Origin: Methylomagnum ishizawai
GTDB taxonomy: Bacteria > Pseudomonadota > Gammaproteobacteria > Methylococcales > Methylococcaceae
Length of the DNA: 64,000 bases
Direction of reading: 5' to 3'
Assembly (NCBI RefSeq): GCF_900155475.1
Contig: NZ_FXAM01000001.1
Location: forward strand, 3,606,881-3,670,880
The notes beneath the pieces were generated by a model that saw only the letters and a program-made list of their open reading frames with translations, was not told where the DNA came from and ran no database searches. Shown piece by piece: positions 9,296-17,432 of the stretch. The position numbers and the translations under genes are program-made. Positions within the stretch are counted from its first letter, which is position 1. Every line of letters starts with the position of its first letter.

Positions 9296-12200
9296 ATGAG
9301 CTCCATAGTCATTGGCATGACCACCGCCCAGATCGCTGCGCTCACGACGGTTCAGGTCCAATCGCTCTCCACTGCGGATTTCGCCGCACTCACTACCACT
9401 CAAATCGCGGCTTTCACCACCACCCAGATACAAATCATCGAGACCAGGGATTTGGCGGCGCTCTCGACGACCCAGATCAACCAAGGTCTGACCACCACCC
9501 AGGTCGCCGCGCTGACGACCGCGCAAGCGCTCAACCTGGGTACCGCCCAGGTCGCGGCCTTGACCACCGCCCAGGCGGCGGCGCTGGAAACCGCCGATCT
9601 CGCTGTCTTCAAGACCGCCCAGATCGCCATCATGAATACCGCCCAGGTCGCGGCCTTGACCACCACCCAGGCCGTCGCCCTCACCACCCTGCAAGCCGCG
9701 GCGCTGACCACCGCCCAGACGGCGGCGCTCACCACCGCCCAGGTCGCGGCCATGGAGACCGCCGACCTCGCCGCCTTCAAGACCCTCCAGGTCGCCGCAC
9801 TCACCACCGCCCAGGTCGCGGCGCTCGCCACCGCCACCATCGCCGCCCTGAAAACCTCCCAGGTCGCCGCCTTGAAGACCGCCCAGGTCGCCGCGATGAC
9901 CACCGCCGAAACCGTGGCCTTGACCACCGCCCAGGCCGCGATCCTCTCCGCCGCCCAGACGGCGGCCTTGACCACCGACCAAGTGGCGGCCCTCGAAACC
10001 GCCGACCTCGCCGCCTTCAAGACCCTCCAGGTCGCGGCGCTCACCACCGCCCAGGTCGCGGCCTTGACCACCACCCAGGCCGTCGCCCTCACCACCCTGC
10101 AAGCCGCGGCCCTGACCACCGCCCAGACGGCGGCGCTCACCACCGCCCAGGTCGCGGCCATGGAGACCGCCGACCTCGCCGCCTTCAAGACCCTCCAGGT
10201 CGCCGCACTCACCACCGCCCAGGTCGCGGCGCTCGCCACCGCCACCATCGCCGCCCTGAAGACCGCCCAGGTCTCCGCCTTGAAGACCGCTCAAATCGCC
10301 GCCCTCACCACCGCCGAAACCGTGGCCTTGACCACCGCCCAGGCCGCGATCCTCTCCACCGCCCAGACGGCGGCCTTGACCACCGACCAAGTGGCGGCCC
10401 TCGAAACCGCCGACCTCGCCGCCTTCAAGACCCTCCAGGTCGCGGCGCTCACCACCGCCCAGGTCGCGGCCTTGACCACCACCCAGGCCGTCGCCCTCAC
10501 CACCCTGCAAGCCGCGGCCCTGACCACCGCCCAGACGGCGGCGCTCACCACCGCCCAGGTCGCGGCCATGGAGACCGCCGACCTCGCCGCCTTCAAGACC
10601 CTCCAGGTCGCCGCACTCACCACCGCCCAGGCGGCGGCGCTCACCACCGCGGCCATCGCCGCCTTGAAGACCGCCCAGGCGGCGGCGCTCACCACCGCCC
10701 AGGTCGCGGCGCTCACCACCACCCAGGCCGTCGCCCTCACCACCGCCCAGGCCGCGATCCTCTCCACCGCCCAGACGGCGGCCTTGACGACCTCGCAGGT
10801 CGCCGCCATGGAAACCACCGATCTCGTCGCCTTCAGGACGCTCCAGATCGCGGCGCTCACCACCGCCCAGGTCGCGGCCTTGACCACCACCCAGGCCGTC
10901 GCCCTCACCACCCTGCAAGCCGCGGCCCTGACCACCGCCCAGACGGCGGCGCTCACCACCGCCCAGGTCGCGGCCATGGAGACCGCCGACCTCGCCGCCT
11001 TCAAGACCCTCCAGGTCGCCGCACTCACCACCGCCCAGGTCGCGGCGCTCGCCACCGCCACCATCGCCGCCCTGAAGACCGCCCAGGTCGCCGCCTTGAC
11101 CACCGCCCAGGTCGCCGCGATGACCACCGCCGAAGCCGTGGCCTTGACCACCGCCCAGGCCGCGATCCTCTCCACCGCCCAGACGGCGGCCTTGACCACC
11201 GACCAAGTGGCGGCCCTCGAAACCGCCGACCTCGCCGCCTTCAAGACCCTCCAGGTCGCGGCGCTCACCACCGCCCAGGTCGCGGCCTTGACCACCGCCC
11301 AGGCCGTCGCCCTCACCACCACCCAGGCCGCGGCGCTGACCACCGCCCAGACGGCGGCGCTCACCACCGCCCAGGTCGCGGCCATGGAGACCGCCGACCT
11401 CGCCGCCTTCAAGACCCTCCAGGTCGCGGCCCTCAGCACCGCCCAGGCGGCGGCGCTCACCACCGCGGCCATCGCCGCCTTGAAGACCGCCCAGGCGGCG
11501 GCGCTCACCACCGCCCAGGTCGCGGCCTTGACCACCGCCCAGGCCGTCGCCCTCACCACCGCCCAGGCCGCGGCGCTGACCACCGCCCAGACGGCGGCGC
11601 TCACCACCGCCCAGGTCGCGGCCATGGAGACCGCCGACCTCGCCGCCTTCAAGACCCTCCAGATCGCGGCGCTCACCACCGCCCAGGTCGCAGCGCTCGC
11701 CACCGCCACTATCGCCGCCCTGAAGACCGCCCAGGTCTCCGCCTTGAAGACCGCCCAAGTCGCCGCGCTCACCACCGCCGAAACCGTGGCCTTGACCACC
11801 GCCCAGGCCGCGATCCTCTCCACCGCCCAGACGGCGGCCTTGACCACCGACCAAGTGGCGGCCCTCGAAACCGCCGACCTCGCCGCCTTCAAGACCCTCC
11901 AGGTCGCGGCGCTCACCACCGCCCAGGTCGCGGCCTTGACCACCACCCAGGCCGTCGCCCTCACCACCCTGCAAGCCGCGGCCCTGACCACCGCCCAGAC
12001 GGCGGCGCTCACCACCGCCCAGGTCGCGGCCATGGAGACCGCCGACCTCGCCGCCTTCAAGACCCTCCAGGTCGCGGCCCTCAGCACCGCCCAGGCGGCG
12101 GCGCTCACCACCGCCACCATCGCCGCCCTGAAGACCGCCCAGGTCGCCGCCTTGAAGAGCGCCCAAATCGCCGCGCTCACCACCGCCGAAACCGTGGCCT

Positions 12201-15200
12201 TGACCACCGCCCAGGCCGCGATCCTCTCCACCGCCCAGACGGCGGCCTTGACCACCGACCAAGTGGTGGCCCTCGAAACCGCCGACCTCGCCGCCTTCAA
12301 GACCCTCCAGGTCGCGGCGCTCACCACCGCCCAGGTCGCGGCCTTGACCACCACCCAGGCCGTCGCCCTCACCACCCTGCAAGCCGCGGCCCTGACCACC
12401 GCCCAGACGGCGGCGCTCACCACCGCCCAGGTCGCGGCCATGGAGACCGCCGACCTCGCCGCCTTCAAGACCCTCCAGGTCGCCGCACTCACCACCGCCC
12501 AGGTCGCGGCGCTTGCCACCGCCACCATCGCCGCCCTGAAGACCGCCCAGGTCTCCGCCTTGAAGACCGCCCAGGTCGCCGCGCTCACCACCGCCGAAAC
12601 CGTGGCCTTGACCACCGCCCAGGCCGCGATCCTCTCCACCGCCCAGACGGCGGCCTTGACCACCGACCAAGTGGCGGCCCTCGAAACCGCCGACCTCGCC
12701 GCCTTCAAGACCCTCCAGGTCGCGGCGCTCACCACCGCCCAGGTTGCGGCCTTGACCACCACCCAGGCCGTCGCCCTCACCACCCTGCAAGCCGCGGCCC
12801 TGACCACCGCCCAGACGGCGGCGCTCACCACCGCCCAGGTCGCGGCCATGGAGACCGCCGACCTCGCCGCCTTCAAGACCCTCCAGGTCGCGGCACTCAC
12901 CACCGCCCAGGTCGCGGCGCTCGCCACCGCCACCATCGCCGCCCTGAAGACCGCCCAGGTCGCCGCCTTGACCACCGCCCAGGTCGCCGCGATGACCACC
13001 GCCGAAACCGTGGCCTTGACCACCGCCCAGGCCGCGATCCTCTCCACCGCCCAGACGGCGGCCTTGACGACCTCGCAGGTCGCCGCCATGGAAACCACCG
13101 ATCTCGTCGCCTTCAGGACGCTCCAGATCGCGGCGCTCACCACCGCCCAGGTCGCGGCCTTGACCACCACCCAGGCCGTCGCCCTCACCACCCTGCAAGC
13201 CGCGGCCCTGACCACCGCCCAGACGGCGGCGCTCACCACCGCCCAGGTCGCGGCCATGGAGACCGCCGACCTCGCCGCCTTCAAGACCCTCCAGGTCGCC
13301 GCACTCACCACCGCCCAGGTCGCGGCGCTCGCCACCGCCACCATCGCCGCCCTGAAGACCGCCCAGGTCGCCGCCTTGACCACCGCCCAGGTCGCCGCGA
13401 TGACCACCGCCGAAGCCGTGGCCTTGACCACCGCCCAGGCCGCGATCCTCTCCACCGCCCAGACGGCGGCCTTGACCACCGACCAAGTGGCGGCCCTCGA
13501 AACCGCCGACCTCGCCGCCTTCAAGACCCTCCAGGTCGCGGCGCTCACCACCGCCCAGGTCGCGGCCTTGACCACCGCCCAGGCCGTCGCCCTCACCACC
13601 ACCCAGGCCGCGGCGCTGACCACCGCCCAGACGGCGGCGCTCACCACCGCCCAGGTCGCGGCCATGGAGACCGCCGACCTCGCCGCCTTCAAGACCCTCC
13701 AGGTCGCGGCCCTCAGCACCGCCCAGGCGGCGGCGCTCACCACCGCGGCCATCGCCGCCTTGAAGACCGCCCAGGCGGCGGCGCTCACCACCGCCCAGGT
13801 CGCGGCCTTGACCACCGCCCAGGCCGTCGCCCTCACCACCGCCCAGGCCGCGGCGCTGACCACCGCCCAGACGGCGGCGCTCACCACCGCCCAGGTCGCG
13901 GCCATGGAGACCGCCGACCTCGCCGCCTTCAAGACCCTCCAGATCGCGGCGCTCACCACCGCCCAGGTCGCAGCGCTCGCCACCGCCACTATCGCCGCCC
14001 TGAAGACCGCCCAGGTCTCCGCCTTGAAGACCGCCCAAGTCGCCGCGCTCACCACCGCCGAAACCGTGGCCTTGACCACCGCCCAGGCCGCGATCCTCTC
14101 CACCGCCCAGACGGCGGCCTTGACCACCGACCAAGTGGCGGCCCTCGAAACCGCCGACCTCGCCGCCTTCAAGACCCTCCAGGTCGCGGCGCTCACCACC
14201 GCCCAGGTCGCGGCCTTGACCACCACCCAGGCCGTCGCCCTCACCACCCTGCAAGCCGCGGCCCTGACCACCGCCCAGACGGCGGCGCTCACCACCGCCC
14301 AGGTCGCGGCCATGGAGACCGCCGACCTCGCCGCCTTCAAGACCCTCCAGATCGCGGCACTCACCACCGCCCAGGTCGCGGCGCTCGCCACCGCCACCAT
14401 CGCCGCCCTGAAGACCGCCCAGGTCGCCGCCCTGAAGACCGCCCAGGTCGCCGCGCTCACCACCGCCGAAACCGTGGCCTTGACCACCGCCCAGGCCGCG
14501 ATCCTCTCCGCCGCCCAGACGGCGGCCTTGACCACCGACCAAGTGGCGGCCCTCGAAACCGCCGACCTCGCCGCCTTCAAGACCCTCCAGGTCGCGGCGC
14601 TCACCACCGCCCAGGTCGCGGCCTTGACCACCACCCAGGCCGTGGCCCTCACCACCCTGCAAGCTGCGGCCCTGACCACCGCCCAGACGGCGGCGCTCAC
14701 CACCGCCCAGGTCGCGGCCATGGAGACCGCCGACCTCGCCGCCTTCAAGACCCTCCAGATCGCGGCACTCACCACCGCCCAGGTCGCGGCGCTCGCCACC
14801 GCCACCATCGCCGCCCTGAAGACCGCCCAGGTCGCCGCCCTGAAGACCGCCCAGGTCGCCGCGCTCACCACCGCCGAAACCGTGGCCTTGACCACCGCCC
14901 AGGCCGCGATCCTCTCCACCGCCCAGACGGCGGCCTTGACCACCGACCAAGTGGTGGCCCTCGAAACCGCCGACCTCGCCGCCTTCAAGACCCTCCAGGT
15001 CGCGGCGCTCACCACCGCCCAGGTCGCGGCCTTGACCACCACCCAGGCCGTCGCCCTCACCACCCTGCAAGCCGCAGCCCTGACCACCGCCCAGACGGCG
15101 GCGCTCACCACCGCCCAGGTCGCGGCCATGGAGACCGCCGACCTCGCCGCCTTCAAGACCCTCCAGGTCGCGGCACTCAGCACCGCCCAGGCGGCGGCGC

Positions 15201-17371
15201 TCACCACCGCGGCCATCGCCGCCTTGAAGACCGCCCAGGCGGCGGCGCTCACCACCGCCCAGGTCGCGGCGCTCACCACCGCCCAGGCCGTCGCCCTCAC
15301 CACCGCCCAGGCCGCGATCCTCTCCACCGCCCAGACGGCGGCCTTGACGACCTCGCAGGTCGCCGCCATGGAAACCACCGATCTCGTCGCCTTCAGGACG
15401 CTCCAGATCGCGGCGCTCACCACCGCCCAGGTCGCGGCCTTGACCACCACCCAGGCCGTCGCCCTCACCACCCTGCAAGCCGCGGCCCTGACCACCGCCC
15501 AAACGGCGGCGCTCACCACCGCCCAGGTCGCGGCCATGGAGACCGCCGACCTCGCCGCCTTCAAGACCCTCCAGGTCGCGGCACTCACCACCGCCCAGGT
15601 CGCGGCGCTCGCCACCGCCACCATCGCCGCCCTGAAGACCGCCCAGGTCGCCGCCTTGAAGACCGCCCAGGTCGCCGCGCTCACCACCGCCGAAACCGTG
15701 GCCTTGACCACCGCCCAGGCCGCGATCCTCTCCACCGCCCAGACGGCGGCCTTGACGACCTCGCAGGTCGCCACCATGGAAACCACCGATCTCGTCGCCT
15801 TCAGGACGCTCCAGGTCGCGGCGCTCACCACCGTCCAGGTGGCGGCGCTCACCACCGCCACTATCGCAGCGCTCACCACCGCCCAGGCGACGGCGCTCAC
15901 CACCGCACAAGTCGCGGCCCTCACCACCGCCCAGGCCGTGGCCCTGACCACGGTCCAAGCCGCGATCCTCTCCACCGCCCAAACCACGGCGCTCACCACG
16001 ACCCAGGTCGCCGCCCTCGAAACCGCCGATCTCGCCGCCCTCAGGACCGCCCAGATCGCGGCCTTGACCACCGCCCAGATCGCGGCCCTGACCACCGCCG
16101 AAGCGGTCGCCCTGACCACTCTCCAGGCGGCGTCCCTGACCACCGCGCAAGCGGCGGCTTTGACCACCGACCAAGTGGCGGCCCTTGAAACCGCCGATCT
16201 GGTCGCACTGGGCACCACCCAAATCGCCGCACTCACCACGGCGGGTATCGCGGCGCTCACCACCAACGCCATCGTGGCCCTGACCACCCGTCAGGTCGTG
16301 GCCCTGACCACCCAGCAGTTGGTGAACCTGACCACGGTACAAGTGGCCGCGATGGAAACCGGCGACCTCACCGCCCTGACCACCAGCCAGATCGTGGTAT
16401 TGACCACCCACCAGATCGCGGCCCTGACCACCTTCGAGGTGGCCGCGCTCAACACCGCCCAGGTCATGGCGCTGACCACCACCCAGATCAGTTCCTTCAA
16501 CACCATCCAGATCAGCCATTTGCAGATCGGGAGTCCGGTGGCGCTGGACCTCAACGGGGATGGCGTCAAATCGCTGGGAATCGACGCCGGCACGCGCTTC
16601 GACCTGTTCGGCAGCGGGCAGGACACCGCCACCGGCTGGATCGACCGGGAAGATGGCCTGTTGGCGCTGGACCGCAACCACGATGGCGTGATCGGCGACG
16701 GTACCGAGTTGTTCGGCGATGCCACCCCGCTGCCTTCCGGCGGCACGGCGGCCAACGGCTACGCGGCCCTGGCGGCCCTGGACCAAGACCACGACGGCCA
16801 GCTCAACGCCCAGGACGCGGCCTTCCAAGACCTCCGGGTCTGGGTCGATGCCAACTCGGACGGCGTCAGCCAATCCGGGGAACTGCGGACCCTCGCCGCC
16901 TTGGGTATCACGCAAATCGGGGTGAATGCCGAGCAGACTTCGATCAAGGACCAAGGCAACTGGATCAACCTGATTTCCACCTACCAGACCCAGGACGGGA
17001 CTACCCATCAAACGGCGGATGTCTGGTTCGTGGCCGACAAATCGCAGCAGACCCAAGGCGACGCCCAAGACTTGCGGACCCAGGTCAGCGGCATGGCCCA
17101 GGCCATCGCGGCCTTCGCCGAGTCCCAGACCCAGCCCGCCGGCGGCACGCTGCCGGGACTCGACGCCCCGTCCGGCAACCAGACCGGCACCGTGGCGGCG
17201 AACGTCTCCCGCATCAGCGGCTTGTTGGACCGCTTCGACGCCAACGGCAACCCGCGCTCCGCCGTGCCGGGATTGGGGCAATCGACCGCCACGCCGCTCA
17301 ACGTCGCGGACGCGCTGGACCCGGCCAAAACCGGCTTCCTCTCCATCGGCGGCGACAAGGGAGGCAAATAG
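9296..17371 (+). CDS. Giant Thr-rich octapeptide-repeat protein, probable type I secretion substrate
   Basis: The product has 2691 residues and no N-terminal signal peptide. Residues from about 6 to 2405 are almost entirely octapeptides of the form ALTTAQVA, roughly 300 copies. Variants include AMETADLA, AFKTLQVA, ALATATIA and ILSTAQTA, so there are about two Thr per unit and almost no Cys, Trp or Tyr. From about residue 2410 a different domain begins. It has four EF-hand-like calcium loops, DLNGDG (D2418), DRNHDG (D2459), DQDHDG (D2496) and DANSDG (D2518), and the sequence TGWIDREDGLLALD, a C-terminal domain known from large T1SS-exported proteins. A low-complexity tail follows. Classical RTX GGxGxD nonapeptides are absent. 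The divergent neighbours encode a T1SS exporter and adaptor, and the next gene is a protein O-glycosyltransferase. It is likely an exported surface or matrix glycoprotein; its function is unknown. Confidence 0.88.
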   Translation: MSSIVIGMTTAQIAALTTVQVQSLSTADFAALTTTQIAAFTTTQIQIIETRDLAALSTTQINQGLTTTQVAALTTAQALNLGTAQVAALTTAQAAALETADLAVFKTAQIAIMNTAQVAALTTTQAVALTTLQAAALTTAQTAALTTAQVAAMETADLAAFKTLQVAALTTAQVAALATATIAALKTSQVAALKTAQVAAMTTAETVALTTAQAAILSAAQTAALTTDQVAALETADLAAFKTLQVAALTTAQVAALTTTQAVALTTLQAAALTTAQTAALTTAQVAAMETADLAAFKTLQVAALTTAQVAALATATIAALKTAQVSALKTAQIAALTTAETVALTTAQAAILSTAQTAALTTDQVAALETADLAAFKTLQVAALTTAQVAALTTTQAVALTTLQAAALTTAQTAALTTAQVAAMETADLAAFKTLQVAALTTAQAAALTTAAIAALKTAQAAALTTAQVAALTTTQAVALTTAQAAILSTAQTAALTTSQVAAMETTDLVAFRTLQIAALTTAQVAALTTTQAVALTTLQAAALTTAQTAALTTAQVAAMETADLAAFKTLQVAALTTAQVAALATATIAALKTAQVAALTTAQVAAMTTAEAVALTTAQAAILSTAQTAALTTDQVAALETADLAAFKTLQVAALTTAQVAALTTAQAVALTTTQAAALTTAQTAALTTAQVAAMETADLAAFKTLQVAALSTAQAAALTTAAIAALKTAQAAALTTAQVAALTTAQAVALTTAQAAALTTAQTAALTTAQVAAMETADLAAFKTLQIAALTTAQVAALATATIAALKTAQVSALKTAQVAALTTAETVALTTAQAAILSTAQTAALTTDQVAALETADLAAFKTLQVAALTTAQVAALTTTQAVALTTLQAAALTTAQTAALTTAQVAAMETADLAAFKTLQVAALSTAQAAALTTATIAALKTAQVAALKSAQIAALTTAETVALTTAQAAILSTAQTAALTTDQVVALETADLAAFKTLQVAALTTAQVAALTTTQAVALTTLQAAALTTAQTAALTTAQVAAMETADLAAFKTLQVAALTTAQVAALATATIAALKTAQVSALKTAQVAALTTAETVALTTAQAAILSTAQTAALTTDQVAALETADLAAFKTLQVAALTTAQVAALTTTQAVALTTLQAAALTTAQTAALTTAQVAAMETADLAAFKTLQVAALTTAQVAALATATIAALKTAQVAALTTAQVAAMTTAETVALTTAQAAILSTAQTAALTTSQVAAMETTDLVAFRTLQIAALTTAQVAALTTTQAVALTTLQAAALTTAQTAALTTAQVAAMETADLAAFKTLQVAALTTAQVAALATATIAALKTAQVAALTTAQVAAMTTAEAVALTTAQAAILSTAQTAALTTDQVAALETADLAAFKTLQVAALTTAQVAALTTAQAVALTTTQAAALTTAQTAALTTAQVAAMETADLAAFKTLQVAALSTAQAAALTTAAIAALKTAQAAALTTAQVAALTTAQAVALTTAQAAALTTAQTAALTTAQVAAMETADLAAFKTLQIAALTTAQVAALATATIAALKTAQVSALKTAQVAALTTAETVALTTAQAAILSTAQTAALTTDQVAALETADLAAFKTLQVAALTTAQVAALTTTQAVALTTLQAAALTTAQTAALTTAQVAAMETADLAAFKTLQIAALTTAQVAALATATIAALKTAQVAALKTAQVAALTTAETVALTTAQAAILSAAQTAALTTDQVAALETADLAAFKTLQVAALTTAQVAALTTTQAVALTTLQAAALTTAQTAALTTAQVAAMETADLAAFKTLQIAALTTAQVAALATATIAALKTAQVAALKTAQVAALTTAETVALTTAQAAILSTAQTAALTTDQVVALETADLAAFKTLQVAALTTAQVAALTTTQAVALTTLQAAALTTAQTAALTTAQVAAMETADLAAFKTLQVAALSTAQAAALTTAAIAALKTAQAAALTTAQVAALTTAQAVALTTAQAAILSTAQTAALTTSQVAAMETTDLVAFRTLQIAALTTAQVAALTTTQAVALTTLQAAALTTAQTAALTTAQVAAMETADLAAFKTLQVAALTTAQVAALATATIAALKTAQVAALKTAQVAALTTAETVALTTAQAAILSTAQTAALTTSQVATMETTDLVAFRTLQVAALTTVQVAALTTATIAALTTAQATALTTAQVAALTTAQAVALTTVQAAILSTAQTTALTTTQVAALETADLAALRTAQIAALTTAQIAALTTAEAVALTTLQAASLTTAQAAALTTDQVAALETADLVALGTTQIAALTTAGIAALTTNAIVALTTRQVVALTTQQLVNLTTVQVAAMETGDLTALTTSQIVVLTTHQIAALTTFEVAALNTAQVMALTTTQISSFNTIQISHLQIGSPVALDLNGDGVKSLGIDAGTRFDLFGSGQDTATGWIDREDGLLALDRNHDGVIGDGTELFGDATPLPSGGTAANGYAALAALDQDHDGQLNAQDAAFQDLRVWVDANSDGVSQSGELRTLAALGITQIGVNAEQTSIKDQGNWINLISTYQTQDGTTHQTADVWFVADKSQQTQGDAQDLRTQVSGMAQAIAAFAESQTQPAGGTLPGLDAPSGNQTGTVAANVSRISGLLDRFDANGNPRSAVPGLGQSTATPLNVADALDPAKTGFLSIGGDKGGK
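10739..12070 (+). repeat. 1332-bp exact direct repeat, copy 1
   Basis: By line-by-line comparison this segment is identical to 13019-14350, an offset of 2280 bases (95 octad codon units). Identity stops abruptly at both ends, which indicates a recent segmental duplication or gene-conversion event inside the array. Confidence 0.85.
13019..14350 (+). repeat. 1332-bp exact direct repeat, copy 2
   Basis: This is the second copy of 10739-12070. A third, partial copy begins another 2280 bases downstream (about 15301), diverging first by a single base in the line starting at 15481. Confidence 0.85.
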
Positions 17372-17418
17372 CTTGGCAAACGCGGACCGAAGCCGATAGG
17401 CTGCGCCGATTGCAATCC

Positions 17419-17424
17419 AGGAGG
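17419..17424 (+). promoter_or_regulatory. Shine-Dalgarno AGGAGG that decides a TTG start
   Basis: A perfect AGGAGG ends eight bases before TTG 17433. The in-frame GTG at 17424 overlaps the Shine-Dalgarno itself and cannot be the start, so translation of the downstream glycosyltransferase most likely begins at TTG. Confidence 0.75.
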
Positions 17425-17432
17425 TGGGTCAA

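Larger units (their letters stand above)
9311..16515 (+). repeat. 24-bp tandem repeat array encoding octapeptides, with 408-bp higher-order units
   Basis: The array is built from 24-bp units (typically ACCACCGCCCAGGTCGCGGC plus four bases). Units are grouped into a 17-unit, 408-bp higher-order repeat. Marker GCCGTCGCC recurs at 9671, 10079, 10487, 10895 and 11303, and again at 11543, 11951, 12359, 12767, 13175 and 13583, each step 408 bases within a run. Some steps are 240 or 168 bases (10 or 7 units), which together equal one 408-bp unit. All steps are multiples of 24, so the reading frame is preserved. The edges (before about 9650 and after about 15800) are the most divergent, as expected for arrays that grow from the middle. 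Confidence 0.92.

Noticed and set aside
9311-16515. Possible CRISPR array because of short regular repeats
   Set aside because: The units are contiguous 24-mers without unique spacers and stay in one coding frame.
9161-17281. Very long minus-strand open frame (2706 codons, Gly/Arg-rich) and another of 1998 codons across the repeat gene
   Set aside because: A GC-rich 24-bp repeat lacking stop trinucleotides in one frame lacks them for its whole length. The plus frame has a ribosome binding site, a real C-terminal domain and a T1SS context; the minus frames have none.
9296-17371. Classical RTX toxin or haemolysin
   Set aside because: No GGxGxDxUx nonapeptides and no acyltransferase gene; only the calcium-loop C-terminal domain resembles T1SS substrates.
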